A DNA stretch of 64,000 bases from Desulfamplus sp. (GCA_015232555.1 JADFZJ010000004.1:38492-102491), one strand, 5' to 3'. Shown: positions 1 to 8,969, counted from the stretch's first letter. Numbers and translations are program-made. Notes: generated by a model not told the origin, from the sequence alone.

Positions 1-5
1 TTCAT
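1..5 (-). CDS. Start of an unidentified gene, cut by the left edge
   Basis: On the minus strand an ATG at 5-3 follows an AAGGAG ribosome binding site (positions 18-13) with a 7-base spacer, 102 bases downstream of the histidine kinase stop. Only the start codon and two more bases are inside the window, so nothing can be said of the product. Its position directly after the kinase suggests the same transcript, and a response regulator would be a common neighbour, but that is a guess. Confidence 0.5.
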
Positions 6-107
6 AGCCGTTCTCCTTAAATTTATGGTGTGTTTTTTGTAGTGTTATTTAACAATATTATTATTCTTGAGCTTAAGTTCTAACTTATCATTTTTGATTA
101 TTAGTTA

Positions 108-1982
108 CTATTCTTGATCTTCAATTGCAGGAACTGATATTGTAAATACAGTTCCTTCATTTAATGCACTTTTTACAGTTATATTACCGCCTAATTTGTT
201 GATAATTCCATAGCAGATATAAAGCCCGAGTCCTGTTCCCTTTCCTACTGGCTTTGTAGTGAAAAAGGGATCAAATATCCTTGCAAGATGTTCCTGTGAA
301 ATACCAGAACCATTGTCTTCTACATTTATTTTTACCATTTTATCTTCTTTTGATGTTGAGATTAAAATTTTCCCACCAATATCTTTCATTGCGTCCATTG
401 CATTATTGATAAGATTAAATAGAATCTGCTGAATCTCAGTTTGAGAAGCCATGAATTGGAGATTGTTCTGCTTAAAATGTTGCTCAAAAGTAATGTTGCT
501 AAATTTTGCCTCATGTGCAAATAGATTTACCGTTTCTGCTATCATCTCATTGATATTGATAATATGGTTGCCGCTCTCAGCAGGTCTTGCAAAACTTAAC
601 AGTTTATGGGTTATATCTCGACAACGTAAGCCCTGTTTTCGTATCTGATCCAATGCACGGGTGAACTCTTCAAGGTTTTCACTTTTCTGAAACTCCTCTT
701 CTGCAAGAAGGTCTTTTATCCAACCCGCCTCTTCAACCATAATTGCCACTGGGTTGTTAATCTCATGGGCAATACCCGCTGCCATTTCCCCAAGTGCAGC
801 AAGCCTGCCGTGTTCAATTACCTGCTGATTCATCATCTCTTTTTCTCCCTCTGACTTCACAATTCTTGCCACCATACGCTGAGACAGAATCATTGCCATA
901 GCAATAATGGCGATACCACCTACTGTAAATGCTATCAATGCTGTCAGGCGAATTCTGTTTAAATCTGCAAAAGCATCACCCGCATCTTGCTGAAAGATTA
1001 AAACCCACTCCTTATTTTGCAGCATTGTTGCTACATAAAGGGTATTTCCAATATGTCTGTGTTCAATTGAAAGTTCTCTTCTGTCCCTGCTCTCTACAGA
1101 GTTACGTTTACTTTGTGTAGAATTAGATTTCTTATCAACATCAGATTCTGTAAAACTTCCTTTGTCATCAATATTTTCAGGAAGTTTTGCCTCAAATTCA
1201 ATCTTGGTGGGAAGCATCTTTTGATATAGCTTTTTAGGATTTTCAATCTTTAAAGATGTATGTGTTTGAAACTCTCCGTTTTGGTTAAGTATAAATGCAA
1301 CTCCAGTTTTGCCAATTCTTATGTTTTCAACAAGATCGGTAAATGCCTGAAAGTGAACCGAAGTTCTAAGTATCCAAGGTTTTCCATCTTTAAATTGGCG
1401 TGTTGTTACTGTAAAGTGTGGAAATCCTCTCATTCCTAAAAATACATCACTTATATAATGTGGCTGTTTAATAGCTACCTTGAACCATTCAGCATCTTTG
1501 TAATGTGCCCCTTCAAGACCAAAAGGTCCAGCATAAGCAATCTGCTCTCCTTGATCGTTTAGAACAGCAAGATCGGTGAAAACCTCCCCATATTCACGCT
1601 GAAGTATAGCAAGCTGTCGTTCTAAAAAAGCGTGATCGCTTAAATTTTCAAATGTTGACATTGCGGCTAACTGATTGATGTTATTCTGCCTTTCATTTAA
1701 GAAGACATCTATATTCTGACGGTGTTTCTTCACAAGAGTATCAAGATGGGCAGTTGTTTTTGCTGTGTATGTTGTAGTAAACTGTATAAAAAGGACTCCA
1801 GCAACAAAGATAAGAGGCATAAATGAGACTATAATCACAGTAAACATGATGTTTCTGGAAAGGGTGCGATAGTAGCTTTTGTCTGTTTTAGACTCATTAT
1901 TCTGAGAATGAGATTCGCTTCTTTGTGATTGAGAATCACCTTTCTGCGAATTAGACTCAGTTTTCTGCAAGGCTTTTTCCAT
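108..1982 (-). CDS. Membrane-bound sensor histidine kinase with periplasmic Cache-type sensor
   Basis: This 624-aa protein is a two-component sensor kinase. The first 38 residues are polar and rich in Ser, Gln and Glu. A membrane helix lies at about 43-69, then an extracytoplasmic segment of about 275 residues that looks like a double-Cache sensor, and a second membrane helix at about 346-368. The HisKA domain has GIAHEINNP with the phospho-acceptor His406. The ATPase domain shows the N box (about 521-530), VEDNGSG (G1, about 554-560) and DPFFTTKPVGKGTGLGL (571-587), so it looks catalytically intact. The sensor contains a low-complexity insertion (about 272-303, Ser/Asp/Lys rich). There is no HAMP domain that I can recognise. 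The ATG start follows an AGGCGGTGA-like binding site. A sigma-54 promoter lies about 80 bases upstream. The partner may be the cut gene at the left edge or the NtrC-type regulator at 7623-8969. Confidence 0.9.
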   Translation of the reverse strand: MEKALQKTESNSQKGDSQSQRSESHSQNNESKTDKSYYRTLSRNIMFTVIIVSFMPLIFVAGVLFIQFTTTYTAKTTAHLDTLVKKHRQNIDVFLNERQNNINQLAAMSTFENLSDHAFLERQLAILQREYGEVFTDLAVLNDQGEQIAYAGPFGLEGAHYKDAEWFKVAIKQPHYISDVFLGMRGFPHFTVTTRQFKDGKPWILRTSVHFQAFTDLVENIRIGKTGVAFILNQNGEFQTHTSLKIENPKKLYQKMLPTKIEFEAKLPENIDDKGSFTESDVDKKSNSTQSKRNSVESRDRRELSIEHRHIGNTLYVATMLQNKEWVLIFQQDAGDAFADLNRIRLTALIAFTVGGIAIIAMAMILSQRMVARIVKSEGEKEMMNQQVIEHGRLAALGEMAAGIAHEINNPVAIMVEEAGWIKDLLAEEEFQKSENLEEFTRALDQIRKQGLRCRDITHKLLSFARPAESGNHIININEMIAETVNLFAHEAKFSNITFEQHFKQNNLQFMASQTEIQQILFNLINNAMDAMKDIGGKILISTSKEDKMVKINVEDNGSGISQEHLARIFDPFFTTKPVGKGTGLGLYICYGIINKLGGNITVKSALNEGTVFTISVPAIEDQE

Positions 1983-2061
1983 AATTCACCGCCTGATTCT
2001 TTAATATTACAGGTTAAAAAGTTTATCTGCCGCTCGCTGTCTCAATTATGGCAGCTTAAAC

Positions 2062-2078
2062 AGCAACATTCGTGCCAA
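2062..2078 (-). promoter_or_regulatory. Sigma-54 (-24/-12) promoter of the histidine kinase gene
   Basis: Read on the minus strand the site is TTGGCACGAATGTTGCT. It matches the consensus TGGCACG-N4-TTGC at every fixed position, with the required GG-N10-GC spacing. Transcription would start about 12 bases downstream of the GC, near 2051, leaving a leader of about 70 bases before the kinase ATG at 1982. This makes the kinase gene dependent on RpoN and an enhancer-binding protein, for which the NtrC-type regulator at 7623-8969 is a candidate. The rest of the 315-base gap (1983-2297) holds only the inverted repeat at 2238-2280. Confidence 0.85.
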
Positions 2079-2237
2079 TAGATGTGACATGGAAAAATAA
2101 CCGCTCAGGATATGTTGACAGGAATTAATATTAAAATTTATGCTTTTTATTCAGGATGTTATATGCGGATGAGATGCTATACCAAAGTTTGAATTGCAGA
2201 ATCAGGTATTACTTGAATTGAAGTGAAGGGGAAGTGT

Positions 2238-2280
2238 GTTTCGGGTAATTTAGCTCCACTGAGGTAAAACTACCCGAAAC
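2238..2280. repeat. Inverted repeat: possible enhancer site or terminator
   Basis: Perfect 10-base arms GTTTCGGGTA (2238-2247) and TACCCGAAAC (2271-2280) are separated by 23 bases. It lies 18 bases past the nhaD stop, so it could be a terminator hairpin, but no T-run follows in the nhaD direction. It also lies about 160-200 bases upstream of the sigma-54 promoter at 2062-2078, where binding sites for sigma-54 activators usually sit. The two explanations cannot be separated from sequence alone. Confidence 0.45.
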
Positions 2281-2297
2281 ATAATTGTAGAATTTTT

Positions 2298-3572
2298 TTA
2301 TAAAAGCATATGTTGCAACAAGTAGGCTGCAATACCTCCGAAATAACCTGCTAAAGCTAATGGTCCAATCTTTTTGGCGTACCAAAAGAAATTGATTTTC
2401 TCGATTCCCATTGCTGCCACTCCAGCAGCTGATCCGATTACCAAAATTGAACCGCCTGTTCCTGCACAGTAAGCCAAGAACTCCCAGATAAATGAATCGG
2501 TGGGGAAGTGGCTTAACGGATACATACCCATGGTAGCTGCTACCAGCGGGATGTTATCCACTACTGATGATGCCAGCCCAATAATTATGACAATAAGAGA
2601 CTGATTATTGAGTTTTTCTGCTAACCACGCTGCCAAACTGGGTAATTGTCCATTAGCGGACATAGTTGCAACTGCCAGCAGAATACCAATGAAGAAAACC
2701 ACTGACGCCATATCAATTCTCTTTAATGCTTTAGCCAGACGCAAAGTATCCCTCTCTTCATCCGGCTTATTGCGATGGAGAATATTTCCCACCAGCCATA
2801 GAAATCCAAGTGCCAGCAAAATACCAAGATATGGAGGAAGATGAGTAATCCCTTTAAATATCGGCACAAACATCAGGGAACCCATTCCCAAGCAAAACAT
2901 CAGATTTTTTTCAAACTCTGATATAGGTGTCCCATCTGATTCCACTGTATCTGGAGCTACTACATTTCCCTTCATAATAAAACTGGTTATTATTAAGGGA
3001 ATCAGAATGTTTACCACTGATGGGATAAAAACCCCTTTCATGATCTCCAATGTTGTGATCTGTCCGCCAATCCACAGCATGGTTGTAGTTACATCCCCAA
3101 TCGGAGACCATGCTCCGCCGGCATTTGCAGCAATAACGATCATCCCTGCAAAGAACAAACGCTGAGTATGCTCTTTTAGAATTTTTTTCATTAATGTTAC
3201 CATGACGATAGTAGTCGTCATATTATCAAGAATCGCGGAGAGGAAAAAAGCTATAAAAGAGATTACCCACAGCAGGCTTATGAGTTTTGTTGCCTTAATC
3301 CTGGAAGTTATAACCTCAAATCCGCCGTGAGCATCAGTAACTTCAACGATGGTCATAGCCGAAATCAGAAAAAAGACAATAGCAGCAGTTTCTGCAAGTT
3401 TTTCGTTGAGTTCAATTATTACATGCTCTACTCCCATAGGAGAGACTACAGACCAAATTGTCCACATAAGTCCGGCTGCCAGTAAGGCACTGGCGGACTT
3501 GTTTATTTTTACATAGTGTTCGGTTGCAATCAAAATATATGCAACCACAAAAACGCAACTAATAGCAATCAT
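2298..3572 (-). CDS. nhaD: NhaD-family Na+/H+ antiporter
   Basis: This 424-aa, strongly hydrophobic inner-membrane protein (about 11-12 helices) belongs to the NhaD branch of the ion transporter superfamily, which exports Na+ (or Li+) in exchange for protons. Family signatures seen are ILDNMTTTIVMVTL, the NAGGAWSPIGDVTTTMLW segment, SSVVDNIPLVAATMGMYPL, and the glycine/serine-rich AGTGGSILVIGSAAG stretch near the C-terminus. Length is normal for the family. The start is supported by AAGGAA seven bases before the ATG. It lies 126 bases downstream of the DASS transporter gene on the same strand. Pairing a Na+-coupled anion importer with a Na+ exporter makes physiological sense, because Na+ brought in with the anion must be pumped out (inference). 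Confidence 0.92.
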   Translation of the reverse strand: MIAISCVFVVAYILIATEHYVKINKSASALLAAGLMWTIWSVVSPMGVEHVIIELNEKLAETAAIVFFLISAMTIVEVTDAHGGFEVITSRIKATKLISLLWVISFIAFFLSAILDNMTTTIVMVTLMKKILKEHTQRLFFAGMIVIAANAGGAWSPIGDVTTTMLWIGGQITTLEIMKGVFIPSVVNILIPLIITSFIMKGNVVAPDTVESDGTPISEFEKNLMFCLGMGSLMFVPIFKGITHLPPYLGILLALGFLWLVGNILHRNKPDEERDTLRLAKALKRIDMASVVFFIGILLAVATMSANGQLPSLAAWLAEKLNNQSLIVIIIGLASSVVDNIPLVAATMGMYPLSHFPTDSFIWEFLAYCAGTGGSILVIGSAAGVAAMGIEKINFFWYAKKIGPLALAGYFGGIAAYLLQHMLL

Positions 3573-3603
3573 AGAATTTCCTTTTGGTAAAGCTGACCTG
3601 TTA

Positions 3604-3631
3604 AAGTCTTTGCGTTATTTTTAAAAGACTT
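3604..3631. repeat. Weak inverted repeat between transporter genes
   Basis: AAGTCTTT (3604-3611) and AAAGACTT (3624-3631) form an 8-base stem with a 12-base loop in the 126-base gap between the DASS and nhaD genes. There is no T-run on the minus-strand side. It could be an attenuating or RNA-processing hairpin, or chance in AT-rich sequence. Confidence 0.25.
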
Positions 3632-3698
3632 GAGAACTTTATAAAAATTGTCAAATCTTCACATTCAAACCAAAACATCACCGATATTTATACAACAA

Positions 3699-5177
3699 TC
3701 ACTTTGTAAGAATTGGCATACCCATCATGGGCCAGATAACATAAACAGCAAGTGCCACCACAGCCATCAGAATAATACTTGTGGGGATTCCATGCATAAA
3801 GAACTCACCAGGAGTGAATTGCTTTGAGTTATAGGCAATGGCATTTGGTGCAGCACCGACAAGAAGCAGGAACGGCATACCAGCAGTCATAAGGGAAGCA
3901 AACAGAATAACTTCTCCACTAACTCCAAGATAAGGGGCAATAACAAGGGCAACTGGCAAAGATATGGCAATTGCTGCAACGTTCATTATAAAGTTGGTCA
4001 TAACCATTACAAAGAAGGCAATACCCATAACAAATACGAACCAGTTGGAATCTTTGAATATTGCAAGCCAGTTGATAGCCATCCACTCTGCTGCACCTGT
4101 CTCCCAAAGGCAAAAACCAATACTCATTGCACCTGCAAAAAGAAGAATGATGTTCCAGGGGATATCTTCAAGATCGTCAATATCAAGGATTCCAGTTATA
4201 AAAAACAGAATTGTTGAGATAAGCATTACTGCTGTTTTGTTTGGTGCTTTAAAATCAGGAATATAGGCGGTCAAAATTGCAAATGAGGCAAGGGCTACAA
4301 TTACTGCTCCAACAATACCCGCAGCCATCCACTCATTTTTTGTTACTCCACCAAGTTCACTGTAAAGAGTTTTTGCCCTTTCTTTCAAGCCAGGAATGGT
4401 TTTCTTTTCAGGCTTCAGGGCGATCATGAAATAGACCCACAAGGCAATGACCATAAGCCATCCTACTGGCAGCAGATAATAGGTGAACTCAAAGAAACCT
4501 ATCTCTTTTCCAGCGATATCTTTGAAAAAACCAATAGCAACCGCACCGCGTGCAGCACCAAGAAGAGTAACAATAGAGCCAGCTCCTGCCACATAAGCCA
4601 TACCCATGAAAAGACCTTTTCCAAATTTGGTTGGCTTATTTCCTTCACCATAGAGAGAGTATATTGCAATCATAAGAGGATAAATTGTAGCTGCAACCGC
4701 TGTATGAGCCATAATAAGGGTTAGAAATGCTATTACCATAAAGCATCCCAAATATATCATGCTGGTTCTTTCACCAACAATTGCCAGCATTTTGTATGCA
4801 AGGCGTTTGGTAAGACCTGTTTTTGTAAATACAAGTCCAATTACGATAGAGCCAAAGATAAACATAACCGATGGATCCATGAAATCTTTAAATGCCTTAT
4901 CTGCTGGACGGATTAAAAAGAGAGCCTGTATAACACCGATTGCAAGACTTGTAACGCCAATGGGCACAACTTCAAACACCCACCATGTGCCTGCAAGAAG
5001 AAAGAGTGCGATTGCACCTTTACCTTGAGGGCTTAAAGCAAAATGTTTTCCCATGGGATCAACTGCATCTGGCCACATTGGAGAGTAAAACACCAGTGCA
5101 AAAAGCCCCATACCAACAAAAAGACATATAAGTTTAGTCCAATTTACCTTTTTTGTTTCCTCTACTGCTGTATTCAT
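3699..5177 (-). CDS. DASS (SLC13)-family sodium:anion symporter
   Basis: This 492-aa polytopic membrane protein resembles the divalent anion:Na+ symporter family, which imports dicarboxylates, citrate or sulfate. It has a short cytoplasmic N-terminus, a first helix at about 15-31, and hydrophobic segments throughout. Two family-like loop regions carry Asn/Thr/Gly-rich turns: FIFGSIVIGLVFTKTGLTKR in the first half, and MTNFIMNVAAIAISLPVAL plus VGAAPNAIAYNSKQFTPGEF in the second. The last matches the conserved proline/asparagine substrate and Na+ site of DASS proteins. Substrate cannot be assigned; sulfate or C4-dicarboxylates are both plausible. The start is supported by GGAGGT eight bases before the ATG. 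Only 15 bases separate it from the upstream CBS-domain gene, so the two form an operon, and the CBS protein may regulate transport. Confidence 0.87.
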   Translation of the reverse strand: MNTAVEETKKVNWTKLICLFVGMGLFALVFYSPMWPDAVDPMGKHFALSPQGKGAIALFLLAGTWWVFEVVPIGVTSLAIGVIQALFLIRPADKAFKDFMDPSVMFIFGSIVIGLVFTKTGLTKRLAYKMLAIVGERTSMIYLGCFMVIAFLTLIMAHTAVAATIYPLMIAIYSLYGEGNKPTKFGKGLFMGMAYVAGAGSIVTLLGAARGAVAIGFFKDIAGKEIGFFEFTYYLLPVGWLMVIALWVYFMIALKPEKKTIPGLKERAKTLYSELGGVTKNEWMAAGIVGAVIVALASFAILTAYIPDFKAPNKTAVMLISTILFFITGILDIDDLEDIPWNIILLFAGAMSIGFCLWETGAAEWMAINWLAIFKDSNWFVFVMGIAFFVMVMTNFIMNVAAIAISLPVALVIAPYLGVSGEVILFASLMTAGMPFLLLVGAAPNAIAYNSKQFTPGEFFMHGIPTSIILMAVVALAVYVIWPMMGMPILTK

Positions 5178-5192
5178 TGCTAATGACCTCCA

Positions 5193-5753
5193 TTAAGCGT
5201 TAAGACCGCATGTTTTCATTGCTGTGCAGACAGAATCAAAAACATCCGTGAGTCTGAGAATTCCTGTAATTTTATCATCTTTAGTTACAATAAGAGATTG
5301 ATGGTAACCACATACCAATTGATGAATCGCCTCATCTAACGAAGCACTCTCCTCAATATACTCCCCTTCTGTTGGTTTTCTCATAAATTTTGTAACTGAT
5401 ATTTCGCCTGCTTTTTTACAAAGATCAGTAAGCGGAGAATCCCAGAGGTTATAATAGTTTACAAGAGATTTGATGAATTTACTGGAAAATCCATACATTG
5501 CAAGATTAGAGGTCTCCTGCATCTCTGCATATTTAGGCTCAAGAGCACGCAGCACATCCATCTGGCTTACCTTGCCCAACACCTGCCCATTGGCACCAAT
5601 TACAAGTATTGCTCTGTGGGGATATTTTGTCCCCTGATAAGTAGCCTGAGCCTTCTCAAGTGCCAAAACAGCCTCAAACAACGTTGCTGTTTCATCTACT
5701 GTCGCATATTTTGACAGAGATACCATTAATTCTTTAACTTTATAGCTTTTCAC
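5193..5753 (-). CDS. Stand-alone CBS-domain-pair protein
   Basis: This 186-aa soluble protein consists of two CBS motifs, at about 8-70 and 120-180, with the usual endings VLGKVSQMDVLRAL and ITGILRLTDVF. CBS pairs bind adenosyl nucleotides and act as energy or ionic-strength sensors for transporters and enzymes. The start codon is GTG (5753-5751), seven bases after AAGGAG. It is the first gene of the minus-strand transporter set and lies 15 bases from the DASS gene, so a role in tuning that transporter or its expression is likely (inference). The 50-residue segment between the two CBS motifs is longer than usual. Confidence 0.85.
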   Translation of the reverse strand: MKSYKVKELMVSLSKYATVDETATLFEAVLALEKAQATYQGTKYPHRAILVIGANGQVLGKVSQMDVLRALEPKYAEMQETSNLAMYGFSSKFIKSLVNYYNLWDSPLTDLCKKAGEISVTKFMRKPTEGEYIEESASLDEAIHQLVCGYHQSLIVTKDDKITGILRLTDVFDSVCTAMKTCGLNA

Positions 5754-6064
5754 TTTTGTTCTCCTTCTTTAATTATACATTCAGCATGCCACTGTGCCTT
5801 AAAGTCTTATATCTATCTGAATATTTTTTTGTCATTGTAATAACTCATAAAAAAAACTGCATACGCCTATCATAAAGAGATAATCAGGTCAAGATACTCA
5901 AGATAATAGTTGAATTAACTGTACTTACAGCTGATTCAAATAACTAATTGATGAGTTAGTCAGTATAGACGGTATTTAAATCATATTGATTATAACTATC
6001 CATGCGTGATAGAAATAAATATCACAATTAACCATATACAATTTAATCTTTAAGGATATAGACT
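5754..6064. promoter_or_regulatory. Divergent intergenic region, AT-rich
   Basis: These 311 bases separate the minus-strand CBS gene from the plus-strand beta-helix gene, so they must hold both promoters. Ribosome binding sites are clear on both sides (AAGGAG for the CBS gene; AAGGA eight bases before 6065). No convincing -35/-10 pair and no correctly spaced -24/-12 site could be picked out. No coding sequence was seen. Confidence 0.5.
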
Positions 6065-7486
6065 ATGCAGGAATTACAGAAACTCTATGACAGAATTGTT
6101 CAGAGGGCAAATATCAACTTAAGAGAGCTGGAATTTGATGTAAACCCTTACGTTCAAAACCTTATCCCCTTTGAGCAAATGGTTAAATTCTATGCCTTTT
6201 TTGGGATATCTCCCCATCACCCTTTAAATTTTCAGTTCAAACATTCCAATCTTGCAGGCAGCTATTTTTTAGGGCAGTGCAAGATTACAAACTCACTTTT
6301 ATACAAAAGCGATATCAGAGGTGATGAACTCAAGAAAAAGGGAGATATTTTTCAGTATCAGAATTTTGAAATTCCTGTGAGCAGAGATGAGGAGATTTAT
6401 ATTCAAGACAGTATGCTAATTAAAACTCTTGTTCATAATTATTCACATGATCCTGAGACACTCGAGGAGTTTTTTATCAGGAATACGGTTGCTGCCAACT
6501 ACGCTAATATTCACGGCTCACCCTCTGATGGCTCTTTTGTTGGATCGTTCGCTACTGTAGATTTAACAACGATGAGAGATTGTGTTATTGGCAATTTTGC
6601 TTATATACAGACAGGTGAAATATCCCATCTCTATATTGCTCCTGGAACAATATGGATAAGAAACCCTGATGAATTCAATTTTGTTTATAAGCACCCTATT
6701 GATGCACTTAATGACTATATCTACTTTAAATCAGGTGTTCCTCCAAGAGGTATCTTCATTGATTTTGTTGAGGATAGAAAAGAGGCGTTTCAGAGGGTTT
6801 TTGATGTGGTCAATATTGAACACTCAACCCCTGTTCCAAGCAGTGCCTCCTTAGACAGGTATGCTGTGAACAAACCGCCTACACACATTGGTGAGAATGT
6901 TCTGGTTTCTCAACGGGCATACCTGCAAAATGCGTGGCTTGGCAAAGGGGCAAATGCTCAGGAGAACTGCTATATTATTAACTCCCGTCTTGAGGGCAAT
7001 AATGTTACTGCTCATGGTGCTAAAATCATCGGTGCTGACCTTGGAACAAATGTTTTTGTAGGGTTCAACAGTTTTTTGCGGGGAGCTGCTGGCAAAGGGC
7101 TTATAATTGGAAAAGATTCTATTATAATGCCTCATACCATTATTGATGTCCGTGTACCTCTTGATATTCCAGAAGGTCACTTAGTATGGGGTATGATAAA
7201 GTCTGAGTCAGACCTTACCCGTCACAGCATTCCAATTGAGGATTTCTCTAAAATAAATTCAAGCTTTACTATGGGCAGTATGTTTTTTGAGGGAAATGGA
7301 GGCAGCTTTATTGGTGCATTTAGAGATAGAATACATCACATTTTAGAGGCAAATGGTGCTTTTTTTGATGGGAGCGAGAAAAAAGGTCATGCACAGAAGA
7401 ATCAGTTTATCTCGTTTAACACCCTTCAGCCATATCCTGAAGGTAAATATAAAGGGCTTTATCCCACAATAAGCATAAAACCATAA
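6065..7486 (+). CDS. Left-handed beta-helix (hexapeptide-repeat) protein of unknown role
   Basis: This 473-aa protein has no signal peptide or membrane helix. Its middle (about 130-200) and second half (about 275-375) contain imperfect hexapeptide repeats of the left-handed beta-helix type, such as THIGENVLVSQRAYLQNAWL, NNVTAHGAKIIGADLGTNVF and IIGKDSIIMPHTIIDVRVPL. That fold is typical of acyl- and nucleotidyl-transferases, for example the UDP-GlcNAc pyrophosphorylase C-terminus. Residues 1-120 form an alpha/beta head I do not recognise, and the C-terminal 100 residues are also unassigned. It may be a transferase or a cell-envelope assembly scaffold, and no substrate can be named. It is transcribed alone, divergently from the CBS gene. 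The start is supported by AAGGA eight bases upstream. Confidence 0.7.
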   Translation: MQELQKLYDRIVQRANINLRELEFDVNPYVQNLIPFEQMVKFYAFFGISPHHPLNFQFKHSNLAGSYFLGQCKITNSLLYKSDIRGDELKKKGDIFQYQNFEIPVSRDEEIYIQDSMLIKTLVHNYSHDPETLEEFFIRNTVAANYANIHGSPSDGSFVGSFATVDLTTMRDCVIGNFAYIQTGEISHLYIAPGTIWIRNPDEFNFVYKHPIDALNDYIYFKSGVPPRGIFIDFVEDRKEAFQRVFDVVNIEHSTPVPSSASLDRYAVNKPPTHIGENVLVSQRAYLQNAWLGKGANAQENCYIINSRLEGNNVTAHGAKIIGADLGTNVFVGFNSFLRGAAGKGLIIGKDSIIMPHTIIDVRVPLDIPEGHLVWGMIKSESDLTRHSIPIEDFSKINSSFTMGSMFFEGNGGSFIGAFRDRIHHILEANGAFFDGSEKKGHAQKNQFISFNTLQPYPEGKYKGLYPTISIKP

Positions 7487-7517
7487 ACTTTACTGATTTT
7501 ATACTTTTTATATCTAA

Positions 7518-7545
7518 GTAGAGACGCACGGACTTGCGTCTCTAC
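7518..7545. repeat. 28-bp dispersed palindrome, GTAGAGACGCA type
   Basis: GTAGAGACGCA (7518-7528) and TGCGTCTCTAC (7535-7545) are perfect 11-base arms around a 6-base centre. It lies between two convergent genes, where it could serve as a bidirectional hairpin. Copies of the same length and pattern occur at 27449-27476 and 38351-38378, so it belongs to a dispersed repeat family rather than being a unique terminator. Confidence 0.8.
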
Positions 7546-7622
7546 AGTTTAACCATATTTCAAATAGAACCTAGCAAGCCTCCTTAATAGGGGGCTTTCA
7601 TTTTTCAGCGGAGCATTTTAGC

Positions 7623-8969
7623 CTACCGCTCCTTTTCAATTTTCAACCTCAATGTTTTTCTGTCAATTCCGAGAATCTGGGCGGCTTTGGTTTTGTTTCC
7701 TCCGACACTTGCAAGCACCGAAGCTATATACTCTTGCTCAACCTCCTTAAGAGTTTTAAACTGGCTGCTATTTCTCTGAATTACGTTAAACCGCATTGAT
7801 TCAGGAAGATCAGAGACTTTGATATTGTCGTCATCTACAATCACTACAAGCCTCTGAATCAAGTTTTCAAGCTCTCTTACATTTCCGGGCCAACTGTAAT
7901 TTTTAAGTGCTTTAAGTGCATTGTCACTGAATACGGGCGGATTCTTAAGCTCCATCTCTTCTGAAAACTTTTTAAGGTAAAAACTTACAAGCGGTAGAAT
8001 ATCTTCACGTCTCTCCCGAAGAGGGGGAATAGTGATATTTATTACATCAAGGCGATAGTATAAATCTTCTCTGAACAGCCCTTTTGGTATCATAGATTTT
8101 AAATCTTTATGGGAGGCTGCAATAATCCTTATATCAATTTTTTGTATCTGACTTGAACCTACCATATTAATCTCTTTACTTTGAAGGACACGAAGAAGTT
8201 TTGCCTGCATTCCTGGACTTGCATCACCTATTTCATCTAAAAAAATAGTTCCATGCTCTGCAATCTGGAAAAACCCCTGTCTTAGAGTTTTGGCATCTGT
8301 AAAAGCACCTTTGACATGTCCAAACAGTTCGCTTTCAAGCAGGGAGTCTGGAATGGCAGTACAGTTTACAGATACAAAAGGGGCTTCTGCCCGATAACTT
8401 CCGTAATGAATGGCACGGGCAACAAGCTCTTTGCCTGTACCGCTCTCTCCCGCAATAAGGACATTAGCATTGGTTTGGGCTGCTCTGTCAATCCGTTCAA
8501 ATACTTCTTCCATTTTAGGTGAAAGCCCTATGATACCTAAAAATTGTCCTGGTTTTTCTTCTGGTGAGGCTGTTTTTCTTCTTATTATCTTCTCTTTAAT
8601 TCTCTCTACAGCATTAAAAAGTTCTGTTTCACTAAACGGCTTAGTCAAATATTCTTGAGCACCATCTTTAATACATTGAACAGCACTTTCGATATCAGGA
8701 TATGCGGTTATAATCATCACCTCGACAGATTTAAAATGATCCCTTATATATCTTAGCAAATCCAAACCGTCAGCTCCTATTGGCATACGAAGAGCAGTGA
8801 TAACAATATCAACCTGTTTAAAATCAAGAACAGCAAGAGCAGATTCAACACCTTGAGCAGTCATAACATCATATCCTCCACCTGTAAGCTGCTGCTTCAA
8901 ATTGCTGAGAGTCTCATCACTGTTATCAACAATTAAAACGTGGAATCGATCTTTTGCTTTTGTACTCAT
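7623..8969 (-). CDS. NtrC-family sigma-54 activator with degenerate receiver domain
   Basis: This 448-aa regulator has a receiver domain (about 10-125), a sigma-54 AAA+ domain (about 145-375) and a C-terminal Fis-type helix-turn-helix (about 405-448, ending GNKTKAAQILGIDRKTLRLK). The AAA+ part has Walker A GESGTGKE, Walker B FLDEIGD and the sigma-54-contacting loop as GAFTDA instead of GAFTGA, a tolerated variant. The receiver is unusual. The position of the phospho-accepting Asp is Ala59 (VDIVITALRMP, where ITDLRMP is expected), and the acidic pocket reads VDNSDE rather than VDDD. The conserved Thr (IITAYPD) and Lys (LTKPF) remain. The ATG follows AGGAGA at five bases. It may drive the sigma-54 promoter at 2062-2078. 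Without the Asp it may be constitutive or respond to another signal. Confidence 0.93.
   Translation of the reverse strand: MSTKAKDRFHVLIVDNSDETLSNLKQQLTGGGYDVMTAQGVESALAVLDFKQVDIVITALRMPIGADGLDLLRYIRDHFKSVEVMIITAYPDIESAVQCIKDGAQEYLTKPFSETELFNAVERIKEKIIRRKTASPEEKPGQFLGIIGLSPKMEEVFERIDRAAQTNANVLIAGESGTGKELVARAIHYGSYRAEAPFVSVNCTAIPDSLLESELFGHVKGAFTDAKTLRQGFFQIAEHGTIFLDEIGDASPGMQAKLLRVLQSKEINMVGSSQIQKIDIRIIAASHKDLKSMIPKGLFREDLYYRLDVINITIPPLRERREDILPLVSFYLKKFSEEMELKNPPVFSDNALKALKNYSWPGNVRELENLIQRLVVIVDDDNIKVSDLPESMRFNVIQRNSSQFKTLKEVEQEYIASVLASVGGNKTKAAQILGIDRKTLRLKIEKER

Noticed and set aside
5784..5802. Sigma-54-like element upstream of the CBS gene (minus strand AAGGCAC ... ATGC)
   Set aside because: The spacing between GG and GC is 11 bases instead of the required 10 and the -12 part is poor, unlike the true site at 2062-2078.
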